Position numbers and translations under genes: made by a program. A stretch of 64,000 bases of DNA, taken from contig NZ_LR722651.1 of NCBI RefSeq assembly GCF_902500225.1, forward strand, positions 248,001 to 312,000. Reading direction: 5' to 3'. The notes beneath the pieces are model-generated. The model saw only the letters and a list, made by a program, of their open reading frames with translations. It made no database searches and was not told the DNA's origin. The DNA comes from Buttiauxella massiliensis. GTDB lineage: Bacteria; Pseudomonadota; Gammaproteobacteria; Enterobacterales; Enterobacteriaceae. Below, in pieces: positions 45,282 to 54,288 of the stretch (within the stretch, counting starts at the first letter, position 1; each line of letters opens with the position of its first letter).

Positions 45282-46607
45282 ATGAGTTCGCTATATCAAT
45301 CAATGGTGACGGTGATTGAGCAATCCATCACTCCGCTGGCAGGTCGTCTGGGGCAACAAAAGTACGTTATCGCCATTCGTGATGGGTTCACCGCAGCCCT
45401 GCCGTTTATGATTATCGGCTCCTTTATGCTGGTATTTATTTTCCCACCGTTCTCAGCCGATACCACCCTTGGTTTTGCCCGCGCGTGGCTGGATTTTTCA
45501 CAGACTTACCGTGAACAACTGATGTTGCCGTTTAACTTGAGTATGGGCGTGATGACGTTCTTCATATCAGTCGGGATTGGCGCAAGTCTGGGGCGGCAGT
45601 TTAATCTCGACCCGGTGATGTCCGGTTTGCTGGCCTTTATGGCGTTTTTGCTGGTTGCTGCACCGTACGCTGATGGCAAAATCTCGACTCAGTACCTTTC
45701 AGGCCAGGGTATTTTCACCGCGCTGATTACGTCGATTTACTCCACGCGTATTTACGCCTGGCTTAAAGAACACAAAGTCACGATTCGTCTGCCAAAAGAA
45801 GTGCCGACAGGCGTTGCGCGTTCATTTGAAATTCTGATCCCGGTGGTGGTGATTATCGGCACGCTGCACCCGCTGAATTTATTCATCGAAGCGCAAACGG
45901 GCATGATTATGCCGCAAGCGATTATGCACCTGCTGGAACCGCTGGTTTCCGCATCGGATTCCCTGCCCGCTATTTTGTTGTCTGTGTTGTTGTGCCAGAT
46001 TTTCTGGTTCTCAGGCATTCATGGCTCGCTGATTGTTACCGGCATCATGAGCCCATTCTGGATGACAAACCTTGCTGCAAACCAGACTGCGCTCGCCGCT
46101 GGTGCTGCATTACCACACATTTATCTGCAAGGTTTCTGGGACCACTATTTATTGATTGGTGGCGTCGGCTCCACTCTGCCGTTGGCGTTCTTATTACTGC
46201 GCAGTAAAGCCACCCACTTACGCACCATTGGTAAAATGGGCATCGTGCCAAGTTTCTTTAATATCAACGAACCGATTCTGTTCGGCGCACCTATTATCAT
46301 GAACCCGTTGTTATTCATTCCGTTTGTTTGCGTACCGATGGTCAACGCCGTTCTGGCTTATACCGCCACAAAACTGGGTTGGCTGGCGCAAGTCGTTTCC
46401 CTAACGCCGTGGACGACACCCGCACCGATTGGCGCTTCGTGGGCAACAAACTGGGCCTTTAGCCCGGTGGTGATGTGCTTGATTTGCATGGTCGTTTCCA
46501 CCTTGATTTATCTGCCATTCCTGCGTGCTTATGAGCGTTCATTGCAGAAAACAGCCGTGGAAAATGAAGCTCGTTCACCTTTGACAGAAACGGCTATCAG
46601 CAATTAA
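45282..46607 (+). CDS. PTS lactose/cellobiose-type EIIC permease
   Basis: The 441-residue inner-membrane protein transports a beta-glucoside or diglycoside-type sugar with concomitant phosphorylation. About ten hydrophobic segments are visible. Family motifs include FWFSGIHGSLIVTGIM and FFNINEPILFGAPIIMNP, the cellobiose/lactose IIC active-site region. The ATG at 45282 follows an AGGTGG site; an in-frame GTG lies nine bases upstream. It begins 12 bp after the IIB stop. The exact sugar cannot be told from sequence. Confidence 0.9.
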   Translation: MSSLYQSMVTVIEQSITPLAGRLGQQKYVIAIRDGFTAALPFMIIGSFMLVFIFPPFSADTTLGFARAWLDFSQTYREQLMLPFNLSMGVMTFFISVGIGASLGRQFNLDPVMSGLLAFMAFLLVAAPYADGKISTQYLSGQGIFTALITSIYSTRIYAWLKEHKVTIRLPKEVPTGVARSFEILIPVVVIIGTLHPLNLFIEAQTGMIMPQAIMHLLEPLVSASDSLPAILLSVLLCQIFWFSGIHGSLIVTGIMSPFWMTNLAANQTALAAGAALPHIYLQGFWDHYLLIGGVGSTLPLAFLLLRSKATHLRTIGKMGIVPSFFNINEPILFGAPIIMNPLLFIPFVCVPMVNAVLAYTATKLGWLAQVVSLTPWTTPAPIGASWATNWAFSPVVMCLICMVVSTLIYLPFLRAYERSLQKTAVENEARSPLTETAISN

Positions 46608-46638
46608 TAATCGCCGTCTAATAAATTTGGGAAAAATG

Positions 46639-46941
46639 ATGATCGAATTAGAAGAAGCCGTCATGGAAATTATTATGAATGCCGGGCAATCACGCAGTCT
46701 GTGTTTTGAAGCACTGCATTCTGCACGACAGGGAAATATTGAAGAAGCCAAACTGCTATTACATGAAGCTGATGGTTACGCCCGTGAAGCCCATAAGATG
46801 CAAACTAAATTGATTGAACAAGATGCCGGTGAAGCTAAGCAACCCATGACATTAATTATGGTGCACGCGCAAGACCATTTAATGACATCCATGCTGGCAC
46901 GCGAACTTTCGAACGAAATCATTCATCTTTATCAACGCTAA
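46639..46941 (+). CDS. PTS lactose/cellobiose-type EIIA
   Basis: The 100-residue helical protein accepts phosphate from HPr and passes it to EIIB. The active-site histidine is in IMVHAQDHLMTSMLA, with the conserved MNAGQSRSLCFEAL motif near the N-terminus. A GGAAAA site precedes the ATGATG start pair; either could be used. It lies 31 bp after the IIC gene and completes the PTS triad. Confidence 0.88.
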   Translation: MIELEEAVMEIIMNAGQSRSLCFEALHSARQGNIEEAKLLLHEADGYAREAHKMQTKLIEQDAGEAKQPMTLIMVHAQDHLMTSMLARELSNEIIHLYQR

Positions 46942-47126
46942 GTATTACGTAAAAACAAAAACTATTTAACCTCTGGCACGGAGAAACAATTACGTAAATA
47001 ATTTTAATTAAGTCCAATCCGATGAAAGTATAAAAATATAAATCTGCTTTGGCCATAGAGTCGCCTCTATTAATCCAGAGCAGGATATTTATTGTCTGAA
47101 AAATAAATTACTAAATTGAGATTATA

Positions 47127-48506
47127 ATGAAATTAATTAAACAGCTTCCATTAACAATGGCGGTCATCGCCGCGCTTTGCCCAATTTCTGTACTCGCACA
47201 AGAACCAATGTCTCAGGAACAGATCGATCAAATAGTGGCGAAAGCAGTCGACAAAGCACTGGCCGACCGTGATGCGAAAATTGAAGCGGCACGACTCAAA
47301 AGAACCGATACCCTAGTTACGCCGCAAGTTCCCACTACGCCAGATAAGGCTGTTCCATTGGGGCTTAAATTCACCGGCTATGCGCGTTACGGTGCGCATT
47401 TCCAGGCAGGCGATCAAAAATATATTGGCGTTGATGGTTCCTATAACGGCTCCTCCGCGATCGGTCGTTTAGGTAACGAAGGCAATGGCGGCGAATTCCA
47501 GCTCACCAAAATCATAAAAGCCGATAACGGGGCCATTTGGGACATCGGCGTGATGATTGACCACTGGGGTGATGAAGTTAACCTGAAAAAAGCCTACGCG
47601 GGCGTCACAAATCTTTTTGAAGCACAGCCAAATGCCTATTTCTGGGCGGGTCGTGACTTCCACCAGCGTCCACAACAAGGCATCAACGACTACTTCTGGA
47701 TGAACCATGACGGACAAGGCGCGGGGGTGAAAAGCCTCGATCTCGGCTTTGCACAACTGGACATGGCAGCGGTTGCTTCGGTGGAGCAGTGTAATCCTGA
47801 AATGATTGAAGATGGCGGCAACCCGTCGCGTATCTCTTGTACGGGCGGCTCCGGCACTGGCGACAAAGGCAACTACGCGGCAACGTCAAAACTGCATGGC
47901 ATCAAATTCGGCCCGATTGATTTCGAGCTGTACGCCAACTATGGTTTTGACTCCAAAGCCATTGATAGCGACGAACGTTCCAAAGCCTGGCAAGCCGCGG
48001 TGGTGTTAAGCCACACCGGTGAAAATAGCCTGAACAAAATTATTGCCCGTTATTCTGACCACTCGGATAACAGTGTTTATAACAAAACCAATGGCCTGCA
48101 CACCGTGTATACCAGCTTCGAAGGGAACTATAAGTTCACTCAGCAAGCGCAGGTGGAATATCTGTTGGCCTTCCACGATTACGATAATGACGAGCAAACG
48201 CTCGATAACCGCCGCAACTACGGTGCCATCGTTCGCCCGATGTACTTCTGGAACGACATCCATTCAACGTGGCTTGAAGCGGGTTATCAGCGCGTAGATT
48301 ATGAGAATGATGGTGATAACAAAGGCTGGAAACTGACGCTGTCGCAGAACATTTCTATCGCGATGGGGCCGGAGTTCCGCCCGATGCTGCGCTTCTACGT
48401 CACCGGCGGTCAGGTGGAGAACAACCACACCACGCGTGTCGCAGGGCAGGATAATACGCAACTTGATTCGTTCAACATGGGTGCGATGTGGGAAGCCTGG
48501 TGGTAA
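47127..48506 (+). CDS. LamB/BglH-type carbohydrate porin
   Basis: The 459-residue outer-membrane protein has a signal peptide ending VLA and a short helical region (QEQIDQIVAKAVDKALADRDAKIEAAR) as in ScrY and BglH. A LamB-type 18-strand barrel follows, ending MGAMWEAWW with the terminal aromatic needed for outer-membrane insertion. The motif GRDFHQRPQQGINDYFWMNHDG matches the sugar-slide region of maltoporins. It follows the PTS genes by 185 bp and would bring the same sugar across the outer membrane. No hydrolase accompanies it. Confidence 0.9.
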   Translation: MKLIKQLPLTMAVIAALCPISVLAQEPMSQEQIDQIVAKAVDKALADRDAKIEAARLKRTDTLVTPQVPTTPDKAVPLGLKFTGYARYGAHFQAGDQKYIGVDGSYNGSSAIGRLGNEGNGGEFQLTKIIKADNGAIWDIGVMIDHWGDEVNLKKAYAGVTNLFEAQPNAYFWAGRDFHQRPQQGINDYFWMNHDGQGAGVKSLDLGFAQLDMAAVASVEQCNPEMIEDGGNPSRISCTGGSGTGDKGNYAATSKLHGIKFGPIDFELYANYGFDSKAIDSDERSKAWQAAVVLSHTGENSLNKIIARYSDHSDNSVYNKTNGLHTVYTSFEGNYKFTQQAQVEYLLAFHDYDNDEQTLDNRRNYGAIVRPMYFWNDIHSTWLEAGYQRVDYENDGDNKGWKLTLSQNISIAMGPEFRPMLRFYVTGGQVENNHTTRVAGQDNTQLDSFNMGAMWEAWW

Positions 48507-48519
48507 TCTGACCTGCACC

Positions 48520-48578
48520 ATATCTGATCCAAGTAAAAACCATCTGCATTGCAGATGGTTTTTACTTGGATCAGATAT
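48520..48578. terminator. 59-nt perfect palindrome, inner part a terminator
   Basis: A 29-bp perfect stem with a single central base runs from ATATCTGATCCAAG to its exact inverse. The inner AAAAACCATCTGCA-T-TGCAGATGGTTTTT is a typical bidirectional terminator for the porin gene. The outer 15 bp add a second perfect arm that ordinary terminators lack. Confidence 0.8.
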
Positions 48579-48611
48579 AAAAAAGCCTGACCTCTTTGAT
48601 GTATCAGGCTT
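48579..48611 (-). terminator. Terminator of the adhesin gene
   Basis: Read on the minus strand, AGCCTGA, a 13-base loop and TCAGGCT are followed by six Ts. It begins immediately after the adhesin stop codon. Confidence 0.75.
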
Positions 48612-48612
48612 A

Positions 48613-49809
48613 TTAATCATAGTTGGCAATTATCTCTACAACTGCACTTGCAGGTCCAAGCTCGACGTCTTCATTATTAAGGCGAAAAAAACGCGCAGCC
48701 ATTTTTATATGTTGAGTCACATTCTCGCCTAAATTATAACTTCGGGATTCATAGTTCGAAATTGTTTCAGCAGCCAGAGTGGTATTAAATACTACCGGCT
48801 TAGCAGGTATACCCTCACCTGGCGGCTGAGTTGACGCATCTCCCCAAGCCAGTTGTACGCCATAACCCTTTGCCCCCGTTCCATCAAATGCAATAACCCC
48901 TTTGCTACTGTCTTTAATTTCAGTTCTGGGAACAACCTCAATATTTAGCCCACTGTTTTTGATCGCGGTCGTTCTTATACCACCAAGCTGATTATCGCCC
49001 ACTTGGGCTATGATCCCGCTTCCCCATGCTGGCGGGCATCTCAATGTGAAGCTTGCATCTACCCACGAAGAAACCGGATCAGGGATCGCTCCATGATTAT
49101 AGTTACCTAAGTACACGCTTACATTGGCGAAAGTACAGGTAGCTGGATAAAGATTTAGCCCGCCAGTGAATGAAATATAGTTTGCCGTCCAACTGCGAGG
49201 AAGCGGTGCTGGGCCAGTACCTGCCTTAGAATCCGGGCTTATGGTGTCAGGTGGATAAACCATAATTGCCAGTACATAACTTGGCCCCGTAAATGCCAGA
49301 ACCCCACTGCTGTTGGCTTCCCCTAACGGGCCAGGAATTCGCCAAATTGTGACCATCGGTGTTGACCATTCATTCGTACTTGTCGCCCTCTGATAAGTCC
49401 GGCGAACATCAGGTGAAATGGCATTGAGTGAAGGAGTTGGGTTTGGAACTCGGCTCCACAAGGTGTCATTAAATGACATACCAATCCCACTCAATGATGT
49501 GGGAAAAATTAAATAATCAATACCATCATCTGAATGTCTAATCGGCTCTTTGCCATTAACAGGTATCGCATAATAAACAACACTCCATGGCCCTTTATCA
49601 CAATAGAGTGTAACACTCCCTGCATTCATCGATTCATAGGTATAAAGCTTGGTATATATTTTCCCACCAACAATCGTCTTGTCTTTTGGCTCATGGTACG
49701 GCAGTGCTATCGCGGTTGGGGCTTTTCCTCGTTCACAAGTAATCGCAGCAGCATGGACTTGTGTTCCACAGAAAATGTTAGCCAGAAGGAATGTTATGTA
49801 TTTATTCAT
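48613..49809 (-). CDS. Orphan fimbrial tip adhesin, two-domain (FimH-like architecture)
   Basis: The 398-residue protein has a signal peptide (YITFLLANIFCGTQVHA). An N-terminal region of about 200 residues would be the receptor-binding domain, with cysteines in ITCERGK and TLYCDKG. The C-terminal 160 residues are a pilin domain, with paired cysteines in YPATCTFAN and TLRCPPA and the typical end GPASAVVEIIANYD. The absent C-terminal strand is the reason such tips need a chaperone. No usher, chaperone or pilin gene is next to it, so it must rely on one elsewhere. Fimbrial operon 2 at 11.1-15.1 kb, which lacks an adhesin, is one candidate. Ligand unknown. Confidence 0.8.
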   Translation of the reverse strand: MNKYITFLLANIFCGTQVHAAAITCERGKAPTAIALPYHEPKDKTIVGGKIYTKLYTYESMNAGSVTLYCDKGPWSVVYYAIPVNGKEPIRHSDDGIDYLIFPTSLSGIGMSFNDTLWSRVPNPTPSLNAISPDVRRTYQRATSTNEWSTPMVTIWRIPGPLGEANSSGVLAFTGPSYVLAIMVYPPDTISPDSKAGTGPAPLPRSWTANYISFTGGLNLYPATCTFANVSVYLGNYNHGAIPDPVSSWVDASFTLRCPPAWGSGIIAQVGDNQLGGIRTTAIKNSGLNIEVVPRTEIKDSSKGVIAFDGTGAKGYGVQLAWGDASTQPPGEGIPAKPVVFNTTLAAETISNYESRSYNLGENVTQHIKMAARFFRLNNEDVELGPASAVVEIIANYD

Positions 49810-50118
49810 AGGATATACCGGTAGAGGTAATTAGTGAAACCGCTAATAGAAAATGAGTGTAATTATAATATTTTCAGGCTCACAGCCTATAACAAAAATA
49901 TATCTACTGTATTTGAGAAACTTACTCTTTTTAGTATGAAAATCTTACTTCTAATACCGAATATGTTTTCCCGTACATTTATTCACTTATACATACCATA
50001 AATAATTCGAGTTGCAGGATAAAAGGCTTTGGCATTTTGAACAGCACATACGCTGACCCCGAGGGGCGAGGCCAGAGAGTGAGTAAACGCAGCCTAAGCC
50101 CCCCTTTCTCAGAAAAAT
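49810..50118. other. 309-bp AT-rich gap with ERIC remnant
   Basis: The right half of this region, nearest the adhesin start, should hold its promoter. The left-hand ERIC end TACCATAAATAATTCGAG is at 49994, followed by a poorly matching core. No gene is seen. Confidence 0.55.
49994..50100 (+). repeat. Degenerate ERIC element
   Basis: It starts with the ERIC end TACCATAAATAATTCGAG followed by TTGCAGG and keeps fragments such as GAGTGAGTAAACGCAGCC, but the central palindrome is largely lost. Confidence 0.5.
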
Positions 50119-51756
50119 TTAGCTGCGCATCGCATTGTATATTGCCTGCTGAATTCGTGCCTCTTCCGGGTTCACTACTTCAGTCTGTGTGCCCTGAGCT
50201 TTGGCTCCATCCTGACGCGTCTGCCAGGCAGCCTTGCGAAGCAGCGCTCTTTCCAACTCCTCTTTTTGCCGCTTGATAGCATCCGGCGAGCTGCAAAAGG
50301 TTTTCAAAAACTGTTTCCGTAGTGAAGTCAGGCTTTGCCCGTCGTGCATCGCCTGACTCATGGTTCTGATCATGCGCCGGCATGGCCGGTCTTCATCCAT
50401 CTGCGATCGGTACTGCAGCAAAGTATTGAGCGCATCGCGGTAATCTCCCGCCAATGCCGATTCGGTGAAATAGACTTTCCAGTTCATCCCCCCTTGCATA
50501 AACAGCCGTACGACAGTGGTATCGCCGCGTTCGATTGCCGAGCGTAAGTTGCCTTCATCCCATGTGATTCCGATATCTGCCAGCTTTTCACGCGCGCTTT
50601 CGGTTTCCGGGAGAGAATCGATCATTGTGATTTTGACTGGCGTATTTTTCGCAACGGCAGGTTTATTGGTGACATCACTTAAAAAGTACATACCAAAAAT
50701 GGCAGCGCTGATCACTGCCACTCCCGCCATGCACCACATCAGCATCAAAAACGTTTCGCCGGAGTCCTGCTTTCTTTTGGTATTACGCAACTCAGGCCGT
50801 TCGATAGCATCGCGCACCTCTTCGGTATCGCGTCCGGTTGCCTGGTATTTTTTCTGTGCCTGCATGAGCCAGGCCTGTAATTGTGAATCATCGGCAGCCA
50901 GAAGCATCGCCGGATTCACCTTCGTTCGCCCCTCATCGAATGCGCGCTGAATGGCGTCGCTACTTTCCTGATAGTAACTATCGAGCAAGGTGAGTTGTAC
51001 GGAAGTGAGGGGCTGCTGTTGAACCAGATCATTGCGAATTTCACGCACATCGTTGAGAAACGTTTGCAGTGTTTTGCGCTGATCTATCAGTAAGCTTAGT
51101 TTCGAAGAGTGCTGGAATAGCCCGGCGTAATGGTTCGCGTACTCTTTTTTATCGACCACCATCAAGGCCAACTCGCTAAAGCGCATCCCACTTAGCACAT
51201 CGCCACGTTCGCCATTTTTCAACCAACGACGGACACAATCAGCACCAAACTGCGTTTTCAGCTTATGCACTAACTGTGATTGGCTGGCATAGCTTTGATC
51301 AACCAGACCTTTAAGCATCAGTTCCAGCGCACGCATCTGGCGTGTCGCTTTATATTTCTGAGTATTATCATTATTTTCGATTTCGGTGGAATAGCCAAGC
51401 AAAGGCTGCTTTGCACGCACCAGTTCGAGATAACTCACAAAGCGTAATGCCGCGATTAGCTGGTTATGGCTAACTTCCTGGCCGCTTTCATATTGCGGCA
51501 CCAGTTGCTGTAGATGACGTAGCAACAGCGTGAAATGTGAAATCTCAGCATCATTAAGATTTAATCGTTTTGCCACCGCCATCCAACTTCCCAGCGCCAG
51601 ACGGGCTTGCTCAAGCTGTTGAAAAAACCATTGCGGATCTTTGCCTTCACTGGCTTTGATGGTGAGAAGTGGCAGGATTTGCAATGACGCCTGGCGAATC
51701 ACACTCAGGCAAGTCTCGAACTTTTCCCGCATCAGCAACTGTGCAGCGCTGGTCAT
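50119..51756 (-). CDS. STY4199-family HEPN-domain membrane protein
   Basis: The 545-residue protein is mainly helical, with one membrane segment around residue 345 (LMLMWCMAGVAVISAAIFGMYFLS). The N-terminal two thirds should lie in the cytoplasm and the C-terminal part in the periplasm. I start at MTSAAQLLMREKF, preceded by AAAGGAAAA, rather than 13 codons upstream. It resembles Salmonella STY4199, for which a HEPN-type domain has been proposed, but I could not pick out a catalytic R-x4-6-H pair with confidence. Function unknown; it sits between the orphan adhesin and a MocR-type regulator. Confidence 0.65.
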   Translation of the reverse strand: MTSAAQLLMREKFETCLSVIRQASLQILPLLTIKASEGKDPQWFFQQLEQARLALGSWMAVAKRLNLNDAEISHFTLLLRHLQQLVPQYESGQEVSHNQLIAALRFVSYLELVRAKQPLLGYSTEIENNDNTQKYKATRQMRALELMLKGLVDQSYASQSQLVHKLKTQFGADCVRRWLKNGERGDVLSGMRFSELALMVVDKKEYANHYAGLFQHSSKLSLLIDQRKTLQTFLNDVREIRNDLVQQQPLTSVQLTLLDSYYQESSDAIQRAFDEGRTKVNPAMLLAADDSQLQAWLMQAQKKYQATGRDTEEVRDAIERPELRNTKRKQDSGETFLMLMWCMAGVAVISAAIFGMYFLSDVTNKPAVAKNTPVKITMIDSLPETESAREKLADIGITWDEGNLRSAIERGDTTVVRLFMQGGMNWKVYFTESALAGDYRDALNTLLQYRSQMDEDRPCRRMIRTMSQAMHDGQSLTSLRKQFLKTFCSSPDAIKRQKEELERALLRKAAWQTRQDGAKAQGTQTEVVNPEEARIQQAIYNAMRS

Positions 51757-51868
51757 GATTTTCCTTTCAATTAAAAACGCATGTACACCTGGCATGGATA
51801 CACACCGCCATGAGGCGCAATTTTATCTCAGATGGGTAACAGTCTATGGCTTTAAAAGAGTAGGAGAA

Positions 51869-53287
51869 TTAACCATTTTCAAAAACATGCCCGATGATCT
51901 CGCCCATATTACGCAGCGCGGTTTCAGTCTCGGCATTGAACGGCAATGCATAATTCAGCCGCATACAGTTGCGATATTTCCCGGAAGCCGACAACAACGA
52001 CCCCACCGCAATACGGATATTGTGCTGACGCAGCGTTTCGCTGATAGGCACGATATCAATATGTTCCGGCAGCTCAATCCACATCAGGAAACCGCCCTGT
52101 GGCCGAGAAACACAGATGCCACATGGGAAATAGTGGCGCACCCAGCAGGTGAATACATCCAGGTTGCGCTGATAGTGCTGGCGCATACGCCGTAGGTGGC
52201 GATGGTAATGACCGTTACGCACAAATTCCGCGACCGCCATTTGAGTAAAGGTCGTAGAACTGCCAGTCACGATATATTTCATATGCATGGCGCGGTCAAA
52301 ATAGCGCCCCGGCACAATCCAGCCCACGCGCAGCCCCGGTGCCAGCGTTTTTGAAAATGAGCTGCACAACAGCACCCGTCCATCCACATCCAGCGATTTA
52401 ATCGTCATCGGGCGCGGGTATTCATACGCCAGTTCGCCGTAAACATCGTCTTCAATAATGGCGATATCAAAGCGTTGCGCGAGGTTCAGCACCGCTTTTT
52501 TACGCACATCTGGCATGATAAAACCGAGTGGGTTATTGCAGGTTGGAACCAGAATGACCGCTTTAATCGGCCACTGTTCGAGCGCCAGTTCCAGCGCTTC
52601 CACACTGATGCCCGTTTCGGAATCCGTTGGTATTTCAACCACTTTAATACCAAATGCGCGCAGCATTTGCATGGTGCCGTGGAAGCATGGCGATTCAACC
52701 GCCACAATGTCTCCTGCTTCGCACACGGCACGAATCGCAATCGACAATGCTTCATGGCAACCGGTGGTCACCACAATATCGTCTGGTGTGACGACACAGC
52801 CGCTGTCGAGCATCAAACGTGCGATTTGTTCACGCAGCACCTGCTTACCGTTAATGCAGTCATAACCCAAAATTTCGGGTTCCTGATGCTGCACAATGCG
52901 ACTCATTTCACGCCATAGCGGTTTAATCGTTGCCTGGGTGACATCGGGAAAACCGCTGCCAAAAGCTATACTTCCGGCATCTTCCCTTCCGGTTAATTGT
53001 TCCAGCACCGCATCCCATTGGGTAATCTCTACCGGGCGCTGTGCCGGGCGAGTGAGAGGCGGAACGGGTGGCTGAGATTTTTGCGGCGCCACAAAGTAGC
53101 CAGAGCGCGGCTGCGGGGAGATGAGCTGGCGGTCTTCAAGAATATGATAGGCCTGCTGTACGGTGCTGATACTGACGCCGTGTTCGCTACTCAGGTTGCG
53201 CACTGAAGGCAGACGTTCACCACTGCGATACAAGCCTTGTTCAATGCGTTCTGCCAGCAAAGTGGCAAGATGTTGGTAACGCGTCAT
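51869..53287 (-). CDS. MocR-type regulator: GntR winged helix fused to aminotransferase-like domain
   Basis: The 472-residue protein joins an N-terminal GntR winged helix (RYQHLATLLAERIEQGLYRSGERLPSVRNLSSEHGVSISTVQQAYHILE) to a fold-type I aminotransferase domain. The PLP-binding lysine is in LCSSFSKTLAPGLRVGW, and VPTCNNPLGFIM and IIEDDVYGEL are the other PLP-site motifs. MocR regulators sense PLP or amino-type ligands. It resembles the YdcR subgroup. Divergent from a DUF1127 gene, with CTGTATG boxes between, so it probably controls that gene and itself. Confidence 0.9.
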   Translation of the reverse strand: MTRYQHLATLLAERIEQGLYRSGERLPSVRNLSSEHGVSISTVQQAYHILEDRQLISPQPRSGYFVAPQKSQPPVPPLTRPAQRPVEITQWDAVLEQLTGREDAGSIAFGSGFPDVTQATIKPLWREMSRIVQHQEPEILGYDCINGKQVLREQIARLMLDSGCVVTPDDIVVTTGCHEALSIAIRAVCEAGDIVAVESPCFHGTMQMLRAFGIKVVEIPTDSETGISVEALELALEQWPIKAVILVPTCNNPLGFIMPDVRKKAVLNLAQRFDIAIIEDDVYGELAYEYPRPMTIKSLDVDGRVLLCSSFSKTLAPGLRVGWIVPGRYFDRAMHMKYIVTGSSTTFTQMAVAEFVRNGHYHRHLRRMRQHYQRNLDVFTCWVRHYFPCGICVSRPQGGFLMWIELPEHIDIVPISETLRQHNIRIAVGSLLSASGKYRNCMRLNYALPFNAETETALRNMGEIIGHVFENG

Positions 53288-53307
53288 GCTGTATCCTCTT
53301 AATTCAC

Positions 53308-53421
53308 CATACAGACAGAAAAAGCAGTACAGATTTATGGAAAAACCACCATTCAGATCTTGTTTTAGCGTGTCTGTATGTTAAATAAAAGTTATTTTTG
53401 AGCCTGCCTGCAATCTGTATG
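53308..53421. promoter_or_regulatory. Candidate MocR-regulator binding boxes
   Basis: CATACAGAC at 53308-53316 is the exact inverse of GTCTGTATG at 53372-53380, and CTGTATG recurs at 53415-53421. MocR regulators typically bind pairs of short repeats in such divergent regions. Confidence 0.55.
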
Positions 53422-53464
53422 ACGGCGCATGATAGACCTCGTCAACACGATGAGGAGCAACACC

Positions 53465-53638
53465 ATGGGCTTTGAAGAGAACCGTCCGCACAAACCGTTT
53501 TATGGCTTTGTGATGATTTACCGTTATTTGCGCCAGAGATGGTTAAACCGCCAGACAGCACGCACGTTGCAAGGATTGAACAAGGAACAATTACGAGATA
53601 TTGGGCTGACATGTGATGATTTATCGCACTGGAAGTAA
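53465..53638 (+). CDS. Small DUF1127 protein
   Basis: The 57-residue protein ends in the DUF1127 motif (RQRWLNRQTARTLQGLNKEQLRDIGLTCDDLSHW), a basic helix plus the L-x2-L-D/R-D-I-G-L/I signature. Similar proteins (YjiS type) are RNA-binding or membrane-stress related in other bacteria. I start at MGFEENR, preceded by GAGGAG; the frame extends 12 codons upstream without a ribosome site. Divergent from the MocR-type regulator. Confidence 0.82.
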   Translation: MGFEENRPHKPFYGFVMIYRYLRQRWLNRQTARTLQGLNKEQLRDIGLTCDDLSHWK

Positions 53639-53720
53639 CCCTTAATAACGGCGCATAAATATGGCGCCGTTAATTTTGATATGTAATGTTTATGTGTACC
53701 CACACATAAGAGCGATCAAT

Positions 53721-54248
53721 ATGCTTTCACTCTCCACGCCACGACTAAATTTAACCCAAATTACCGAGCAAGAATGGCCGTTCTTTTTGCGCTTACAGCA
53801 AGATCCAGACGTGATGCGCTATGTTTCCGATGAACGACGAGAAGCTGAGGTTCGCCAGATTTTTAATTCACGCCTTGTACGCTGGGAAACGCATAGTCGA
53901 CACTGGCTTTGCCTTGTCATGCGCGACAGACATAACGGCACGCCTATTGGCTTTACTGGGTTTGTGCGTGGCGATGATGAAATGGCAGAAGTGGGGTTTA
54001 TTCTCGATCCCATTTTTCACGCGCAAGGCTACGGTTATGAATCGCTTCATGCCGTGTGCAAATTTGCCTTTGAGAAGTGCGCGATCCGCAAACTGACAGC
54101 AACAGTCACGGTAGGGAATATCGGTTCGAAAAAAACGCTAGAAAAAGCCGGTTTTCAGCCGGAAGGGATACTGCGAGAAAACTATTTTCTTGCTGGAACC
54201 TGGCAGGATGACTGGATATTTGGTTTGTTACGCAGCGAGTTCAGATAA
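53721..54248 (+). CDS. GNAT acetyltransferase (RimJ/RimL type)
   Basis: The 175-residue protein matches the RimJ/RimL branch of the GNAT fold. The acetyl-CoA-binding motif is FHAQGYGYESLHAVCKFAF, and the preceding strand EVGFILDP and later VGNIGSKKTLEKAGFQPEGILRENYF are typical. Substrates of this branch include ribosomal-protein N-termini and small amines; the target is not evident. I start at MLSLSTPRL, because the 20-codon upstream extension has no ribosome site. Confidence 0.85.
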   Translation: MLSLSTPRLNLTQITEQEWPFFLRLQQDPDVMRYVSDERREAEVRQIFNSRLVRWETHSRHWLCLVMRDRHNGTPIGFTGFVRGDDEMAEVGFILDPIFHAQGYGYESLHAVCKFAFEKCAIRKLTATVTVGNIGSKKTLEKAGFQPEGILRENYFLAGTWQDDWIFGLLRSEFR

Positions 54249-54288
54249 AACACGGGCCGCACAACGGCGGCCCATACAGCGTGAATTC

